Shown: positions 24,080 to 37,112 of the stretch, in pieces
How the letters are laid out: the number at the start of each line of letters is the position of its first letter
Numbering within the stretch: the first letter of the stretch is position 1
From: Parascedosporium putredinis
Taxonomy: Eukaryota; Ascomycota; Sordariomycetes; Microascales; Microascaceae
Direction of reading: 5' to 3'
NCBI GenBank assembly: GCA_949357655.1
Contig: CASHTG010000003.1
Span: 310,001-374,000, forward strand
Length of the DNA: 64,000 nucleotides
Notes under the pieces: model-generated
Databases searched by the model: none
Told to the model about the DNA's origin: nothing
What the model saw: only the letters and a program-made list of their open reading frames with translations
Program-made: the position numbers and the translations under genes

Positions 24080-25588
24080 CTAGGACGCACCCGAAAGGAC
24101 GCACCCGAGAGGATGATTCTCGAAGAAGGCCTCGTCCTTGGCCCACGCCGCGGTCAAGATATCCCTTCCTTCGCGCGCAACCTGCTCGACCATGTCCGGG
24201 GTCCCCCAACCGGCGACGGTGGTGCCGAAGCAGAGGAGGTGGGCGCCGACGGTGACGAGTGCGCGGAACGCGACGTCCTTGTCGAGGACTCCGTAGCCGG
24301 CGCAGAGGCCCTGGATGATCCATAGCCCGGCGTCGATGTCCTTGTAGAGCTTGAGCTCGTAGAGTTCGGTGATCATCTGGCCAATGTCGGCGGCGAAGAC
24401 GCCGAGCTGGAACATTTCCCAGTCGACGACGAAGACTTCTTTTGGGAGACTTGGTCGGCGGAGTCTTCGGAAAGTAGGACGCTGGAAGATGGCAGGTTTT
24501 AGTAAGATAGAAAAAATGGCACCGGGGTACTACCGGCCAATCTCTACGAAAACAAGCAGACTTACTTTCCGGTCCAGAAGTCGCCGTGGATCACGCTCAG
24601 CCGGTCCGGATCCACGATCTCGTCGGCCGTGGCCTGGGCTACTTGCTCGAATAGAGCCCTGCTGTCAGACAGGATGGCGGGGAAGCTATCTATCCTCGAG
24701 ACGAGGCTGCCGTAGTTGATGTACTGCTTGATACCCTGGAGCTGCTGGTTCCGAGCGGCGAGTTGCCGGAGGTCGGCCCGGGTCGGGTCGTTGGCCCAGG
24801 CGTGGAAGGCTCGGAGCCACGTTCCGAGGGAGGTGCCTAGGGACACGGAAGAGACTTCCAAGGCGGGCGAGGAGGTGGCGAAGTGGCGGAGGGCGTACTC
24901 TTTGAGGCTCTTGGCCGCGGGTTTGCACTCTTGGACGTGGTTGTTGAGCGCTGGGTCGAAGAAGATGGTCTTGGGCGCCCTGACGGTCCAGCTACCGGCC
25001 TGGACCGGCGCAAACGCATTGACGGCCTGGAGCGCGCCTACTTCGATTTCCTACATTTTTAAAAATCGAAAAGACATTGATATTTTCTTAGCTCTCGTTC
25101 TCACATCGGGATATACGGAAGCCAACACAGGCGAGAGGATGAAACGAAAAAAAAGGGGGGAGGAAGCATTGTCTCCTTACACATCGGTCTATAGAGATCT
25201 TAAAGTTTGGGTTGGCGGCCACGAAGCCCTCGCCGTGCTTGACCACCACCTCGCGGGTGCCGTCCGGCAGCGGGTTCTTGAGGACGGCGTGGAAGATGAA
25301 GTTGGCGTTGCCACCGCTCAGAGCCGTCAGGGCTAGCGCTTCGTACGGCGTCCCCGTAAGCTGGGCCGTCAACTCCACGAGGGCTTTTTCGGCGCCGGAA
25401 AAGTCACCGCCGGTGCCCGTGACGTCGGGGGCGCCATGGAGGTAAAAGTTCGGCGGGAGGGGAGCTGGAGGGAGAGTAAGGAGCCGCGCAGGGACACAGC
25501 ACGGATTCGCACTTATTCCTCTTGGGGGTCCGGAGGGAGTTCTTGCTTTCGATGACAACTTAGATATAACGCTTTGCCTCCGGGGCAC
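24080..25588 (-). CDS. APH/choline-kinase-fold phosphotransferase (small-molecule kinase-like)
   Basis: About 415 aa. The kinase core is clear: a nucleotide-loop region LSGGNANFIFHAVL (about 25325-25284), a lysine-bearing strand REVVVKHGEGF, the Brenner-type motif VIHGDFWTGN (spliced, about 24595) with the catalytic aspartate, and VVDWEMFQLGVFAADIGQM (about 24430) with the metal-binding aspartate. These define the APH phosphotransferase family, which includes aminoglycoside, choline and methylthioribose kinases. Order of introns on the minus strand: possible 25512-25465 (48 bp, in frame, so optional), 25180-25051 and 24565-24482. One frame break at about 24438 is repaired by a single base (SQKEVFVVDWE). 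Many Pezizomycotina have orphan members of this family; the natural substrate is unknown. It faces POL1 tail to tail. Confidence 0.8.
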
Positions 25589-25732
25589 TTCTATTAATTA
25601 AGATACTGGATGATGGGGATATATAGACCGCTCTTGTTTCGTCGTCGTTGTTTCGGTCTTGACAAAACGTAGACTCGAGCTTGCCCGGGGCCTATTAGTC
25701 TCGAAAGCTGGACCCCTCAATTCGCGACCCCG

Positions 25733-25758
25733 CCTACACCTACACCTGCACCTACACC
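25733..25758 (+). repeat. Short CCTACA hexamer repeat
   Basis: Four units (CCTACA, CCTACA, CCTGCA, CCTACA) followed by CC. This is not the fungal telomere unit. Confidence 0.75.
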
Positions 25759-26827
25759 CGCATCGACTGGTGACGTTGTTTACGTTAACCAGCGCAATGG
25801 GTTAGATGCACCTCGAGCACAACCGCGGGGATGTTCGCACCCAATGCCGCCCTAGCTGCAGTGACACGGAATACGAGCGTTGACACATTCGCCGATTGAC
25901 TCATTGCATTCACCATGCCTCCATGCGGGTTTACGTTCCACTGGCTACCTCGGGCCAGAACACCAGACGTCTCTAGTGTGCGAGGAAGCTCTAATCCCAA
26001 CATTAGAGCTGGGAAAAATATCGAACTACCCGCCCATTAAGAGATGGGTAAGAATAAGAGGGGGACAAAATCACCCCTGCGCCCCTCCATCGCTACAGGC
26101 AGGCCACGCAAAGACTGTTCGAGTATTAGATGGAGCTTGCACTAGAATAGAATCCAGAAGACCGGCAACGCCCCACGATCAAAAGAAAAAAACAACTTGA
26201 TGCCTTTCTGGTTGCCTGGCTTTGCTGCCTTGGATCTTGGATGGTGCGGAGAAATTTGTTGCCGAACATGGTGAAAGGCAGCAATTTCTTATTTTTATTT
26301 TTAATCGAGAGGATGGCCATCGTGACGCTGCGACGATGACGTCAATGGTCAGCCCCCTTTCGCTGGGTGTTGTAGATCCTCTTGACGGATGACTGCCGCC
26401 ACTCACGCGTCTCTCAAAAACCGTGTTTTTATTCTATTATTTTCCTTCCTCTTCCCCTTCTTCTTCTTGGGTAATAGATAGCCGTCCAAGTTCGAATTTG
26501 ATCTCCCAGCAACGTGGCTCCCTCAAAAGAAGGCGAGAAGAGTCTAACGCTGCCTAGGGGCTCAGCCCCCTTGTGGAACACCCTTCAAGTTGGGGCGATC
26601 GAATGGGCCTGCCTCGTGTGATTTCCGAGGTTTTTTAGACTTCAACCATCGCGACTTCGCCAGGGTATATTTGCTTGCTGATGTAGTGTTGGTGCTGCGT
26701 GGCTTTTACCATTGGACCTCGTGGCCTTATTTCTTGGAGGGGGCCTAGGAGGGTGGCTGTACGGTTGGGGGAAAGAAAGCTGAGGCAATGTTGTGTAATG
26801 CACTGAATAATGTTCATGGATCAGTCA

Positions 26828-26857
26828 ATGGATTGGAATCATATGGATCCAATCCAT
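26828..26857. repeat. Inverted repeat (hairpin), arms ATGGATTGG / CCAATCCAT
   Basis: Nine perfectly paired bases, extended to twelve with one bulged base, around an ATATG loop. It stands alone in the gene-free region. Confidence 0.6.
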
Positions 26858-28981
26858 TTGAATGGTTGGCTTTGGGCTGGCTTCTCTCATAACACCACGT
26901 TCCCACGAACGGGTCAGCGCTCAGTGGTTGACGGCTTGGTTGGGCGCTCCCTGCATGAGGGCGGTAATCTACTGAAGAAATTGAATGTTTCGGGCGTGAC
27001 GCTGGCCAAACCTGATACACGACACGATCGAATCTTGATTGGAACTCCCCAATTCGACACGCGGGTCTGAAGGGCGTGGCGGGTGGCCCTCCCCTCCAGG
27101 CCCCCTTCGCCCTCAGTCAGCGCCAACTAAACCAGGACGGGAACCTGGCAATGTTAAGCCTACACTTGAACAAAAACAGAGAGCCAAAACAGCAAGAGCC
27201 TGCAGTCCGGGCGGTCTCAACTGTTAGGTGAAACATGGCTGGAGACTGTCTCTTTGTACCCCACCCGCTAATTCCCCTTTGCTCGCCGTGGAGCCTGGTG
27301 AAACGGTACCTCTGCTGTCGGCCCGCATCGTACCCGCCATCAATTGATGGCACGACAAGTCAACCACCCTTCCTCTCTGTTCTTGCAGGCTCGGAAGCTC
27401 CTCCCTTTGGTTCCAACATCTTTGAGCTCATTCCCAGTCATCGTCCAATGGCGCCCCGTTGGCCTGACGCGGGGCCGCATGAGGGTGGAGCGGCATTTCG
27501 CTGACCTTTCAATTTCGATCTCGTCTCCCAGTTTTGATGACAGACCTTAAATCGTGAGAGCCCTCTCTGTCCTTCCCCCTGCCAGACTGCCCTGCAACAA
27601 TCCTTGCATTCACTCTTGGCTTTTTTTGGGGTGGGACCCATCCGTTCTTCCCAAAAAGATCTCCACTTGCCGGGGCTGGCTGGCTCCTCGTTTTCTTTTT
27701 TACATTCATCCCTTCAATTGAATGCACGCCTTCACTCGCCAAACCAAGGCAAGCGATCTTCACACCCTTCTGCCGCCCATTGGGAGCAAGGCAAGCTCGA
27801 GAGAACGCCCGAAAGATTATTTGACTTTCTCTCCCTCCCCGAAGCTGCCGGGGTTGACTAGCACCAGAAGAATACACCGCGTGGAATCCGATGTACTGTG
27901 CTGCAAGAATTAGATGCAAAATTGTGAGCTAGCACTAGCACAATTCGAATCAGACCCATACGCTTCAAGTCCCGACCTCTCCCTTCTCCCCTTGCATTCT
28001 CCGCCATCGATGTACCAGGCGAGTGGGACCTTGATCTAGCGAGAGCACGTTGGAACTGGCAATTGACACTTGGGCGCCAACCAACCTCCTGTATCGAAAC
28101 ACACCCACCACCGAATACTGAAATCGGAGAGCCACTGACCTCCCACTTCGCTACATGTACTTGGAGACAACCTCTTTCCTATTTCTCACCCCCTCCACCC
28201 ACTTCGTTCTTCTTCATCATTCTTCCTCTCCGCCCCCTCCCAACAAAACTTCTTTAAAATCATCGGGACTCTCCACCTTGCTTTCTCCATCCTTGCTAGC
28301 CTTGACCAAGCCAACCTCCCTCCATACCCCGACTTCGCTCCCCACTCTTTAGATAGGCAGCGCTTTACCAATCCATCGTGCTCTAATAATACCGTGTGCG
28401 CATCGACGCATCGACGAGAACCGTCGCCTTTTTCGACTTACCTGCCGCCCCTAGCCTCCCAAACGGACATCCCGGTCCCGCACTTGAAGAGGCATCTCGA
28501 CTGCCTACCGCGCTCGCCTCCGACCAATTCCGTCGATCACTGAACAAATATCAGGGACTCAGCCGTGTCTAGTGGCCGCTTCCGTTTGATTTCCCTTTAG
28601 TACAGCGACGATAACGCCAATAACAACCTATACCTCACACAACCCAATCGTGACCTAGCACCGTTCGCATTGATTAGCGCGCCACATTTCATCTCTTGAA
28701 CCAACGACTCCCTTTTTTCTTCTTTCCTCTCCCCTACTCTCAGCTCAACAACCCCCTTTTAATTCTCTTGCTTCGTCAAGCACTCCAACGTGTACGACCT
28801 AGCGCTCGCACGACTCTGTGGATTCTGGCCACCCCCTTTCACTTGTAATACAGCCAGACACCGTAGCAATACTCACCTAAACGCCCTGAATGTTCGACTC
28901 TGCGCCCGCCGAGCCTCGAACCACCTCGCTGCATAATCATAATCTAAGAAACTACTTCACACGACGAAATCAGCTGCCCCA

Positions 28982-30312
28982 ATGGCGACTGTGACCACCT
29001 CGACGAGCGCGCAGCCGACCGACGGCGTCCAAGGGCGGAATCTCATACTCAACCCCTACGATGCTGCTGTAAATCAGAATGGGAGCTTCGAATCCGATCG
29101 CGTCATCAAGGCGGGCAAGGTTCAGAAGCGCACACAAAAGACGAGGAGCTGGAAGACGGTCTACCTCGTACTGCGGCCCAACACTCTGTCCATCTACAAG
29201 AACGCCAACGAAGAGAAGCTGAGGCACAAGATCTACCTCGCCGACCTGTCCACCGTGGCCCCGCTCAAAGACCCCAAGAACAAGAGAAACCACGTCTTTG
29301 GCCTCTTCTCCCCTTCCAAGAACTTCCACTTCGAAGCTGCCTCCGCCGAGGATGCGCAGGAGTGGCTCGACTTGATCCGCAAGGAGGCTAGGATAGACGA
29401 GGCCGACGAGGAGTTTTACCTCGCCAGCCCTTTTGGAAGCCGACAGTCTTCCACCAGCGCTGCCATACCTCAAGCCATCAAGGGCGCCGCCGCGCAACCC
29501 CAGCTTGGAGGCGAATGGCTGCTCTCCACCTCTCCCGAGTACCTTGCCAGTCCTGGCTCGCTCTCCGTCCCGCAAGATCCCCGCCATATATCGCATATGC
29601 TAGACTCGTCGGGGCTGTCAGGCAACGAACTTGCCTCGCATTCTGACTTTTCCGACACCGAGACGAGGCACGTTCACGGCGTCTCGATCGAAAGCTTGGC
29701 CCTCCGCCCTCCCCAACCTCTCGCCGAGGGCGACTCTACGACGCGGCCGGAGCTAGGCCAGAGGAATAGCAGCCAGGCGAGCGGCCTGAACCTCGACCAG
29801 GACCTCGACCGCGTCGTGTGGCAGGGCAAGCTTCAGTTCCTCCGGAGCAAGGGTGGGGTGAGGCAGTGGAAGAAGACGTGGGCCGTGGTCCGCCCCAGGA
29901 ACATGATTCTCTACCGCGACGAATCCGAATATTCGGCCAAATTCATCCTCCCCATAGCGTCCATCCTCAACGTCGTCGAGATTGATCCTATCAGCAAGAC
30001 CAAATCCCACTGCTTGCAAATCATCACCGAGGAGAAGAGCTACCGCTTCTGCGCCACGGGCGAAGAGGAGCTTGTGCGCTGCCTCGGCGCCTTCAAAAGC
30101 CTCTTGACCAAGAGGCGAGAGCTCCAGCAACGCCTCGCCGCCGCGCAGGCTCCCTCGAGCCCCCGCCCTGGCGGCAAGACTCCGAGACGGAATCGGCCCC
30201 GTCCCCTGTGGAGCCCACCCCTCCTGCGCCGGCTGCGCCCGTGGTTCGAAGAATGAGCACGGTACAGCCTCCGCCACCCATAGGATCCCACGCTGTTTTG
30301 GCTCTGCGATGA
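28982..30312 (+). CDS. OPY1: Opy1-like protein with two PH domains
   Basis: About 443 aa, with no intron. The first PH domain spans about residues 40-130 (VIKAGKVQKRTQKTRSWKTVYLVL..EDAQEWLDLIRKEA) and the second about residues 277-380 (VVWQGKLQFLRSKGGVRQWKKTWAVV..EEELVRCLGAFKSLL). Each has the C-terminal tryptophan or equivalent helix of the fold. Between them is a Ser-rich linker with acidic FSDTETRH. The same architecture is found in yeast Opy1, a sensor of plasma-membrane PI(4,5)P2 that acts on the lipid kinase Mss4. A single lost G at about 30178 diverts the frame; the restored tail is Pro/Ala-rich and ends ...IGSHAVLALR with a stop at 30310-30312 rather than 30256. The name rests on domain layout, so orthology is likely but not proven. 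Confidence 0.75.
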
Positions 30313-31959
30313 GCAAGCGAGACTGGAGGCGGGTGGCTCTTGTTCTCTTGTTCTTCTTCTTTTTTTCCGAAGCAGCATATGACTAGCCGTGCATGATTTG
30401 GACAGTCTAGGCGTTTTCTTTTTCCTTCGCCCTGTTGCCATCTTTTCACGTCCCCGAGTTTAGGCAACTGGCGCTGTGGTACCGAAGCTTTACTTTTTTT
30501 TTCTGGGAGGCGCGGTAATGGGAGGAGCCATGGCTTCATCGGCCACAGCAGCTTCTGTCCCTACGCTTAATCACCTTCCACCTCCTTTCTCACGAGAAAA
30601 CGAATCCTGATGACCTGGTCTTTCTGGGGTATGGGCTCTTTGCGTGGGGTCTTCCGCGCAAAAGGAACCTTTACGCCTCACTGTTTTTTGTTGTGTTTAT
30701 AGGCAGATTGACAGAACAACATGGATAGCAAGCATTTTTTTCTCCCCGGCGCTAGGCAGCCCGCGGAGTGGGCAGCAACGGCGCTTTCGCGATGTGGAAG
30801 ACTTGGAAGTTCCATATCTTTTGTTCATTATTACTATTGTTACGATACCTAGGGTTTTCTGGGCAGGGGCGTGCATTCGCCCTCTGGGAAGGCCTTTTGA
30901 GGAGGTTGGTTACCTCGCTCTACTTTCGAAACCAACCGCATTTTTACTCTCTTGCTACCTCTTTTTCGGTTATTTTTGAACTCGTATTGTATATTTGTTT
31001 GTTCAAATAATAATTCAAGAGTATTCAAGAGTTAAGGATAGTATTTAATTCCATCATGAGTAAGAACAAGAAGAAAAGTAGCCCCTTTTGGAACTACCAT
31101 GTTGTCTGATATCCCTTTCAATTGGGGTACGCTGGTGATACCATGGAGTTTGCGTAGCTTGTAGCTCTGCAAGTTGAACAAGAGGCGGGCTGCATCCGTT
31201 GTGCATCAATAGATCCATGTTTCCCCATGCCCCGCCCACGTCAATGCTAATGCACCGAGGCCAAGGTGCTGCTCGATCTTGGCGGAAATGCGAGAGGGTG
31301 ATTCATTCAAGTGTGAAGATATGAGTGAGGCCGACGTTTTTCCCTGGGCTCCTTCCCCCATTTTTGCACACTCTTTGCCATCGCTTGCTCTCTCCCCTGG
31401 TACCTGCCGTTCGGGAGCCGCATCCACGTAGCCAATCAGAGAGCTCAACGTCAACGTCGGCCTTGTCCTCTTTTTTTCGCGGCTGCTCACTTTTTCTGGG
31501 GGCCTTGGATTATTAGTTGCACCACGAAAAAGGCCCGTCCGCCCCAAACAACACCCGCGCAACGACATATTACGCAACACCAACGAAAGAAGAGGAAGAA
31601 GACAGTTACGCTCCGGCCATCCACGACGGAAGTGCGTTTTCTTGCGAGAGATTCGTTAAGATTCTCTTTTTTTTTTTGCTCTTCAATTTGATGGGCCAAG
31701 AGCTTCTTGTTTATCTTTAGGAGCAAGCTCGACTTTGCGATCCTCATTGGCTCCCTTTGCCTCGCGACCGACACGAAAACGTCACCACCGCAATTACAAC
31801 CACGAAGAGACGAGACGTCATACGGAAGCCCTCCCCAGGAAAACGAATCCGAGTACCAAGGGGGAAGACGTATAATCGACAAGAAAGTCGAAAAGGACGG
31901 AAGGAATACCATTACCGGGGAAGAGAAGGAGAGAGAGAGAGAGAGCTAGACTTGAATAA
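30313..31959. other. Intergenic, PH-domain gene to Cwf11
   Basis: Two genes in tandem on the plus strand. No gene is visible. The last 300 bases are A/G-rich (GAGAGAGA just before the Cwf11 start), which fits a 5' leader. Confidence 0.55.
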
Positions 31960-34900
31960 TGCCGAGACCAAAGCGCCAAAGGCCAGCGCCGCGGCGCCGT
32001 CTTCCAAGAAGAAGGAAAAGGCCGTGACGATCGAGGCGCCCGGCGATGGCGAGGCCAGTGGCGCAAGGACCAGATCGGGGGCCGCCGCTGCCGCGAAGCC
32101 CGTGACAGCGGCCGATGGCCAGCAGGATAATCCGTGGACGCCCGTGGCGCGGAAGCATTGGCTCAAGTCGAGCGGGCGGGCGACGCGGGTCAAGGTCAAG
32201 GCGGACGTGGTCAAGACGGAGTTGTACGACGTGCTCGAGGCGAGCGGGTTCCGGTACGGGTCCGTCCTGGCGCTGGAGAATGTGCAGGCGCTGGAAGGGT
32301 ACCTGTGGCCTGGGTTCGGGGAGGAGTCGTCGAATTATCATGTGCTGCTCATGGTGTTGCTGATCAATGCGAAGAAGAGGGAGCAGTTGGAGACGTGGGG
32401 TAAGTTTTCTTTCTTTGGTTTTATCTTCGGGGGAGATTGAGAGAGATGGCTAACGTTTTTGGGGTGTGGTTTTTCACCCGTTTGCGATTTCTAGGCATCT
32501 TTGAAGATAGGCCCGACGACTTCTCTGCTTTTTTCCGAAGGGTGCTATCCATGCTCCTCGATCAGTCGCTCGCCCCCAACGTCCGGACGCACCTCTTGTC
32601 CTTCATGATCAACTCGTTCCAGAACCTCGACAGTATTATTGTGAGGAAGGAGTGCGTGCCCCTCGTTACCATCTCCATCTGGCACAACCTCTCCACCGAG
32701 GAGCTGCGCGACGCGAAGCTGGCCCAGTACAGCCCCCTGAAGAAGGCGTGGAGGGCTTCGCTGAAGCGGTACGATGCCGCGGACGATGCGACAAAGGCTC
32801 GTCTCCGATTCGATCGGTCGTGGCTGTTTACGCTGATTCTAGACTACCTACGTCTACTTTACTCGGAGTCCGGTTCCGAAGGTATGTGGCTGCTCCTCCT
32901 CCCCTCCTTTTTTCCCCCGCCGACCATTGACCAGTTCACTAACTCGCTTCGCTAGATGTCATCGCGTACTGTGAGCGGTTTACCGAGTTCCTTGCCGACC
33001 TTCAAAGCCAGCTCCCGACACGGCGCTACGTCAACACTCTCATCCAAGACCTTCACCTCATGTCTGCAGTGCGACTCTCTCCCGTGTACAGCGACGAGGA
33101 AAATTCTCTCCTGCGCGATCTCTTCTCCCTCCTCAGCCACTACACCTTCTTCCCCATCGACGACCACACCTTTGCCCCGTACAACCAGACCGAGGCCTAC
33201 GAGAGGCACTGCGCTTCCTCCGGAACCTGCAGCGGGTCGCCTTCAAGCACTTCCAGTCGAAACTGAAGCTGGTCGCCCTGTCCAACTTTGCCGCCATCAG
33301 CCAGCGCGAAGACTTTGCCCCGCTTCTCGAGCCCCTCACCGACGACGAACTCGTCGAGTTTGTCAAGCTCCTGCAGCTCAGGGTCGAGTACCCGGGCCCC
33401 CAAATCTTCCCCGTGGATCGTGCCTTCTTGACCGAAGTTCTGCTCTACGCGTACGAGCGGCGCAAGTCGTTCCGCGAGGTAGCCAAGGACATGAGCGTCC
33501 TGCCGACGGAGCAGGCCCTCTTTGACAGCAGCCAGCTGCGGTCCGACAACTACGACGGCTCGCGGCCCCTCGCGCTTCCCAAGATGAGGTTGCAGTACCT
33601 GTCCGTGGGTGACTTTTGTGGAGATCGTTTGTGTTGTACCGCGGCGAGTCGTTCCACGGCGTTCGCGAGAGCGTCTTGGCTGCGCTGAGGCGGCTGAAGC
33701 CCGAGGTGGGCAAAACCACCGGTGGAGTGTGGTTTGGGGGTCAGTCGAGGATGGCTCTCCCTATCTCGAAACCAACGTAAGTCCCCCCCATGATGTACTT
33801 ATTTTTTTCTTTCCCAAAAGGCTAATAAGGCTACATAGGATCCTCGAGGTCGCACCGCCCAAGATTGGAGAGGCCGACCCCTCTATCGTCAAGGCCGAGA
33901 TCACGCTCGAGTTCCGCCGTCTTGCCGGCCACCTGAGACGAGACTGGGACGCGCTGCGCCCCGATGACGTTATCTTCCTTTTGCACGTTGCCCCGCCTAG
34001 CGACAAGGCCCTCAGCAACGGCAGTTCGGGAGAGGCTACCGAGGCTGAAAAGCACGGCATCGTGTCCATTCGAGCCGCCGAGGTGATCCACATCACCGAC
34101 GACAAGGGGAAACCTATTCGAAACTCTACAGGCAACTTTGACGGGCGGCGCCGAATCCAGCTCAAGCTGGACCCGAGGACCTTTCCCGGGACGCGGCGAG
34201 GGCGGCGGCCGGCAAGCCCGACGTGTACGAGGGCATGAACATCGTTCTCCGCCGTCACAGCAGGGAGAACAACTTCAAGTCGGTGCTCGAGTCCATCCGG
34301 CAGCTGACGCTCTCCGAGGTACCCCTTCCCTCGTGGCTCCACGAGGTGTTCCTTGGCTATGGCGACCCGGCTCTTGCAACATACCGCCACTTGGCGAACC
34401 GTGCCAAGTCGGTAGACTACCGGGACACCTTCCTCGACTGGCAGCACTTGATTGAGAGTCTGCCCGGCAAGATTATCGAGCCCGGTGACGATGCGTCGGG
34501 CAGCTTTCCGCCGCCTTATGTTCTGGAGACGGTAGACCGGCCGCCGGAGCCCGTGGAGAAGCCCTCTAAGAAGCGCAGACGAGGCGCAGAGCCCGAGCTC
34601 ATCTCGGATGTGGAGACGATCAAGGTGTCGACGTACAAGCCGCCCAACAACGGGCCGTACCCTACGGATGTGCCAAGGCTAAACGCGGTGCGATTCACGC
34701 CGGCGCAGACGGAGGCCATTATGTCTGGAACCCAGCCGGGGCTCACCATTATTGTGGGCCCGCCCGGGACGGGTAAGACGGATGTGGCGACGCAAATCAT
34801 CAACAACATTTACCACAATTTCCCGGAGCAGAGGACGCTGCTTATCGCGCACAGCAATCAGGCGCTCAACCAGCTATTCGCCAAGATTGTGGCGCTCGAC

Positions 34901-36830
34901 ATTGACGAGCGGCACCTGCTGCGGCTGGGCCACGGTGAGGAGGAGCTACGCACCGAAGGCAGCTTCAGCAAGCTAGGCAGGGTCGAGTCCATCATGGAGA
35001 ACAGGGACCGGCTCCTCGTCGAGGTCAGCAAGCTCGCGGCCTCGATGGGAGCGCCAGGCGCCCACGGCAACTCGGCGGAGACGGCGGGCTACTTCAACTC
35101 GGTCTATGTTGCCCCGGCGTGGACGCGGTTCTCCGAGGTGCTCGACAAGGAGGACGCGTCGGCGCGGGACATTGTCGAGGCGTTTCCGTTTGGCGACTTC
35201 TTCCTGGACGCGCCGCAGCCCCTGTTCCCCGAGGAGGCGGACCGCGAGACAGTGGCAGAGGTGGCGCGGGGTTGCTACAGGCACATTAGCAAGGTGTTTG
35301 AGGAGCTGGAGGACGTGCGGCCGTTCGAGGTGCTGCGGCGCGACAAGGACAAGTCCAATTACTTGCTCACGAGCAAGGCGCGGATCGTGGCGATGACGTC
35401 GACGCACGCGGCGATGCGACGGGCGGAGATTGCCAAGCTGGGATTCCACTACGACAACGTGGTGATGGAGGAGGCGGCGCAGATCACGGAGATTGAAAAC
35501 TTTTTGCCACTGACGATGCAAAAGGAGGCAAGCGGTGGTGGTGGTGGTGGTGCCGGCGCCGGGGAAGACGGCGGCGATGATAAGTCGTCGACGCGGCTCC
35601 AGCGCGTGGTGCTCTGCGGCGATCACTTGCAGAACTCGCCGGTGATTCAGAACATGGCGTATCGGCAGTACGCCAACATGGAGCAGTCGCTCTTTTCGCG
35701 GCTTGTGCGGCTCGGGGCGCCGACGGTGTCGCTCGACATGCAGGGCCGCGCGCGGCCGGGCATCGCGGCGCTCTACCAGTGGCGGTACGCGAAGCTGGGC
35801 AACCTGCCGCACGTGTCGGAGGCCGAGGAGTTCCGGACGGCCAATGCGGGGTTCCGGTACGACTACCAGTTTGTGGAGGTGGGCGACTACCACGGGCGCG
35901 GGGAGGCGGAGCCGACGCCGCACTTTTTGCAGAACCTGGGCGAGGCCGAGTACGCGGTGGCCATGTACCAGTACATGCGGCTGCTGGGGTACCCGGCGCG
36001 CAAGGTGACGATCCTGGCGACGTACGCGGGCCAGAGGGCGCTCATTATGGACGTGCTGGCGCATCGGTGCGCGAAGCACCCGGCGTTTGGGATGCCGGGG
36101 GCGGTGGCGACGGTGGACAAGTATCAGGGCGAGCAAAACGACTGTAAGTTTCCCTTTCTATTCTGTCCCCCTCCTCTTCACAAAAGGCAGCGGAGACAAA
36201 GTTGCACAACGGGAGATCAAGTGCTAACGCAAGGGGAACGCCCCACAAAATAGACATTATCCTTTCCCTGACCCGAACCCGCAAGGTGGGCTACCTCCGC
36301 GACGTGCGACGCATGACCGTGGCACTCTCGCGTGCGCGGCTGGGTCTGTACGTGCTGGGGCGGCGGGAGATTTTCGAGGCGTGCCACGAACTACGGCCGG
36401 CGTTTGAGCAGCTCTTGGCGCGGCCCACGAAGCTGGCGCTCGTGACGGGGAGCTTTGGCCGTCGAAGCGGGTGCTCGCCGAGGAGGAAGCGGTGGCGCCG
36501 GGGGCGGGAGAAGGGGCCCAGACCGGAGCGGCCGCCGCGGGAGGAGAAGCCATCATGGAGGGCGTGGAGCACCTGGGCCAGTACGTGTTCGAGATGACCA
36601 AGACGAAGATGAAGGAGCTCAGCGGGGAGGGGAACGCGATGGTGGTAGAGGGTAGGGAGGAGGAGAAGGAGCAGGAGGAAGTTGTTGATAGAGTTGTGGA
36701 GGAGGATGAGGAAGAGGCTGATGGGGTGGCTGCGCCGGAGAAGGAGGATGAGGAAGAGGAAAAGGAAGAGGAAGATGGTGAGGAGGAGCAGGATGGCGCG
36801 GGGGAGAAGGAGGACGAGGACGAGGAGTAG
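31960..36830 (+). CDS. cwf11: Spliceosomal RNA helicase Cwf11/Aquarius (intron-binding complex)
   Basis: About 1,511 aa. Aquarius is a UPF1-like SF1 helicase that binds introns upstream of the branch site and is needed for pre-mRNA splicing. The N-terminal helical scaffold carries the block YLWPGFGEESSNYHVLLMVLLINAKKREQLETWG and the RTHLLSFMINSFQNLD helix. The helicase core has Walker A GPPGTGKT (34757-34780), Walker B-like VVMEEAAQ (about 35460), CGDHLQNSPVI, GQRALI, TVDKYQGEQNDYIILSLTRT and the terminal VALSRARLGLYVLGR. Introns are 32400-32494, 32882-32955, 33777-33838 and 36144-36253, each with a GCTAAC-like branch. Frame breaks lie at about 31978-32010 (two, so the N-terminal 15 residues are uncertain), 33203, 33617, 34188 and 36465. 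The tail is an extended Glu-rich stretch. The start at 31960 gives MPRPKR, the usual beginning in the family. Confidence 0.93.
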
Positions 36831-37080
36831 AGGACAAAATCATGAAGCTGTAAACCCGGCCATGCTCTTTAACTACTAGGTATGGACGAGAGCCGTGTAT
36901 AAAGGGAAAGGGGACAGGGGTTTTCTTTTTCTTTTTCATCGTCTTTGGCTTTTCTTCTTCTATCTATTTTTTTTTCTTCTGAATGTCTTGGTTTATGCTC
37001 TGATATAAGGCGGCTGAAAAAGGAGGTTGCCGGGATGTCCTCGAGGTAGATGGGGAGAAGCATCATGATCATTTCTATCC

Positions 37081-37112
37081 TCTCTCTGTCTCTCTCTGTC
37101 TCTCTGTCTCTC
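37081..37112 (+). repeat. TCTCTCTG simple repeat
   Basis: Alternating TCTCTCTGTC units in the gene-free region just downstream of Cwf11. Confidence 0.75.

Larger units (their letters stand above)
25589..28981. other. 3.4 kb divergent intergenic region
   Basis: Lies between two genes transcribed outward. It holds a hexamer repeat (25733-25758), a hairpin (26828-26857) and, from about 28050, a C/T-rich segment that is probably the leader of the PH-domain gene. No ORF shows a known family, and I found no plausible spliced gene even when allowing single-base losses. Confidence 0.5.

Noticed and set aside
25733..25758. CCTACA repeats as an internal telomere tract
   Set aside because: The fungal unit is CCCTAA; these differ and only four units occur.
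34973..36136. 387-codon antisense ORF opposite Cwf11
   Set aside because: Arg/His-rich shadow of the GC-rich helicase exon; no independent support.
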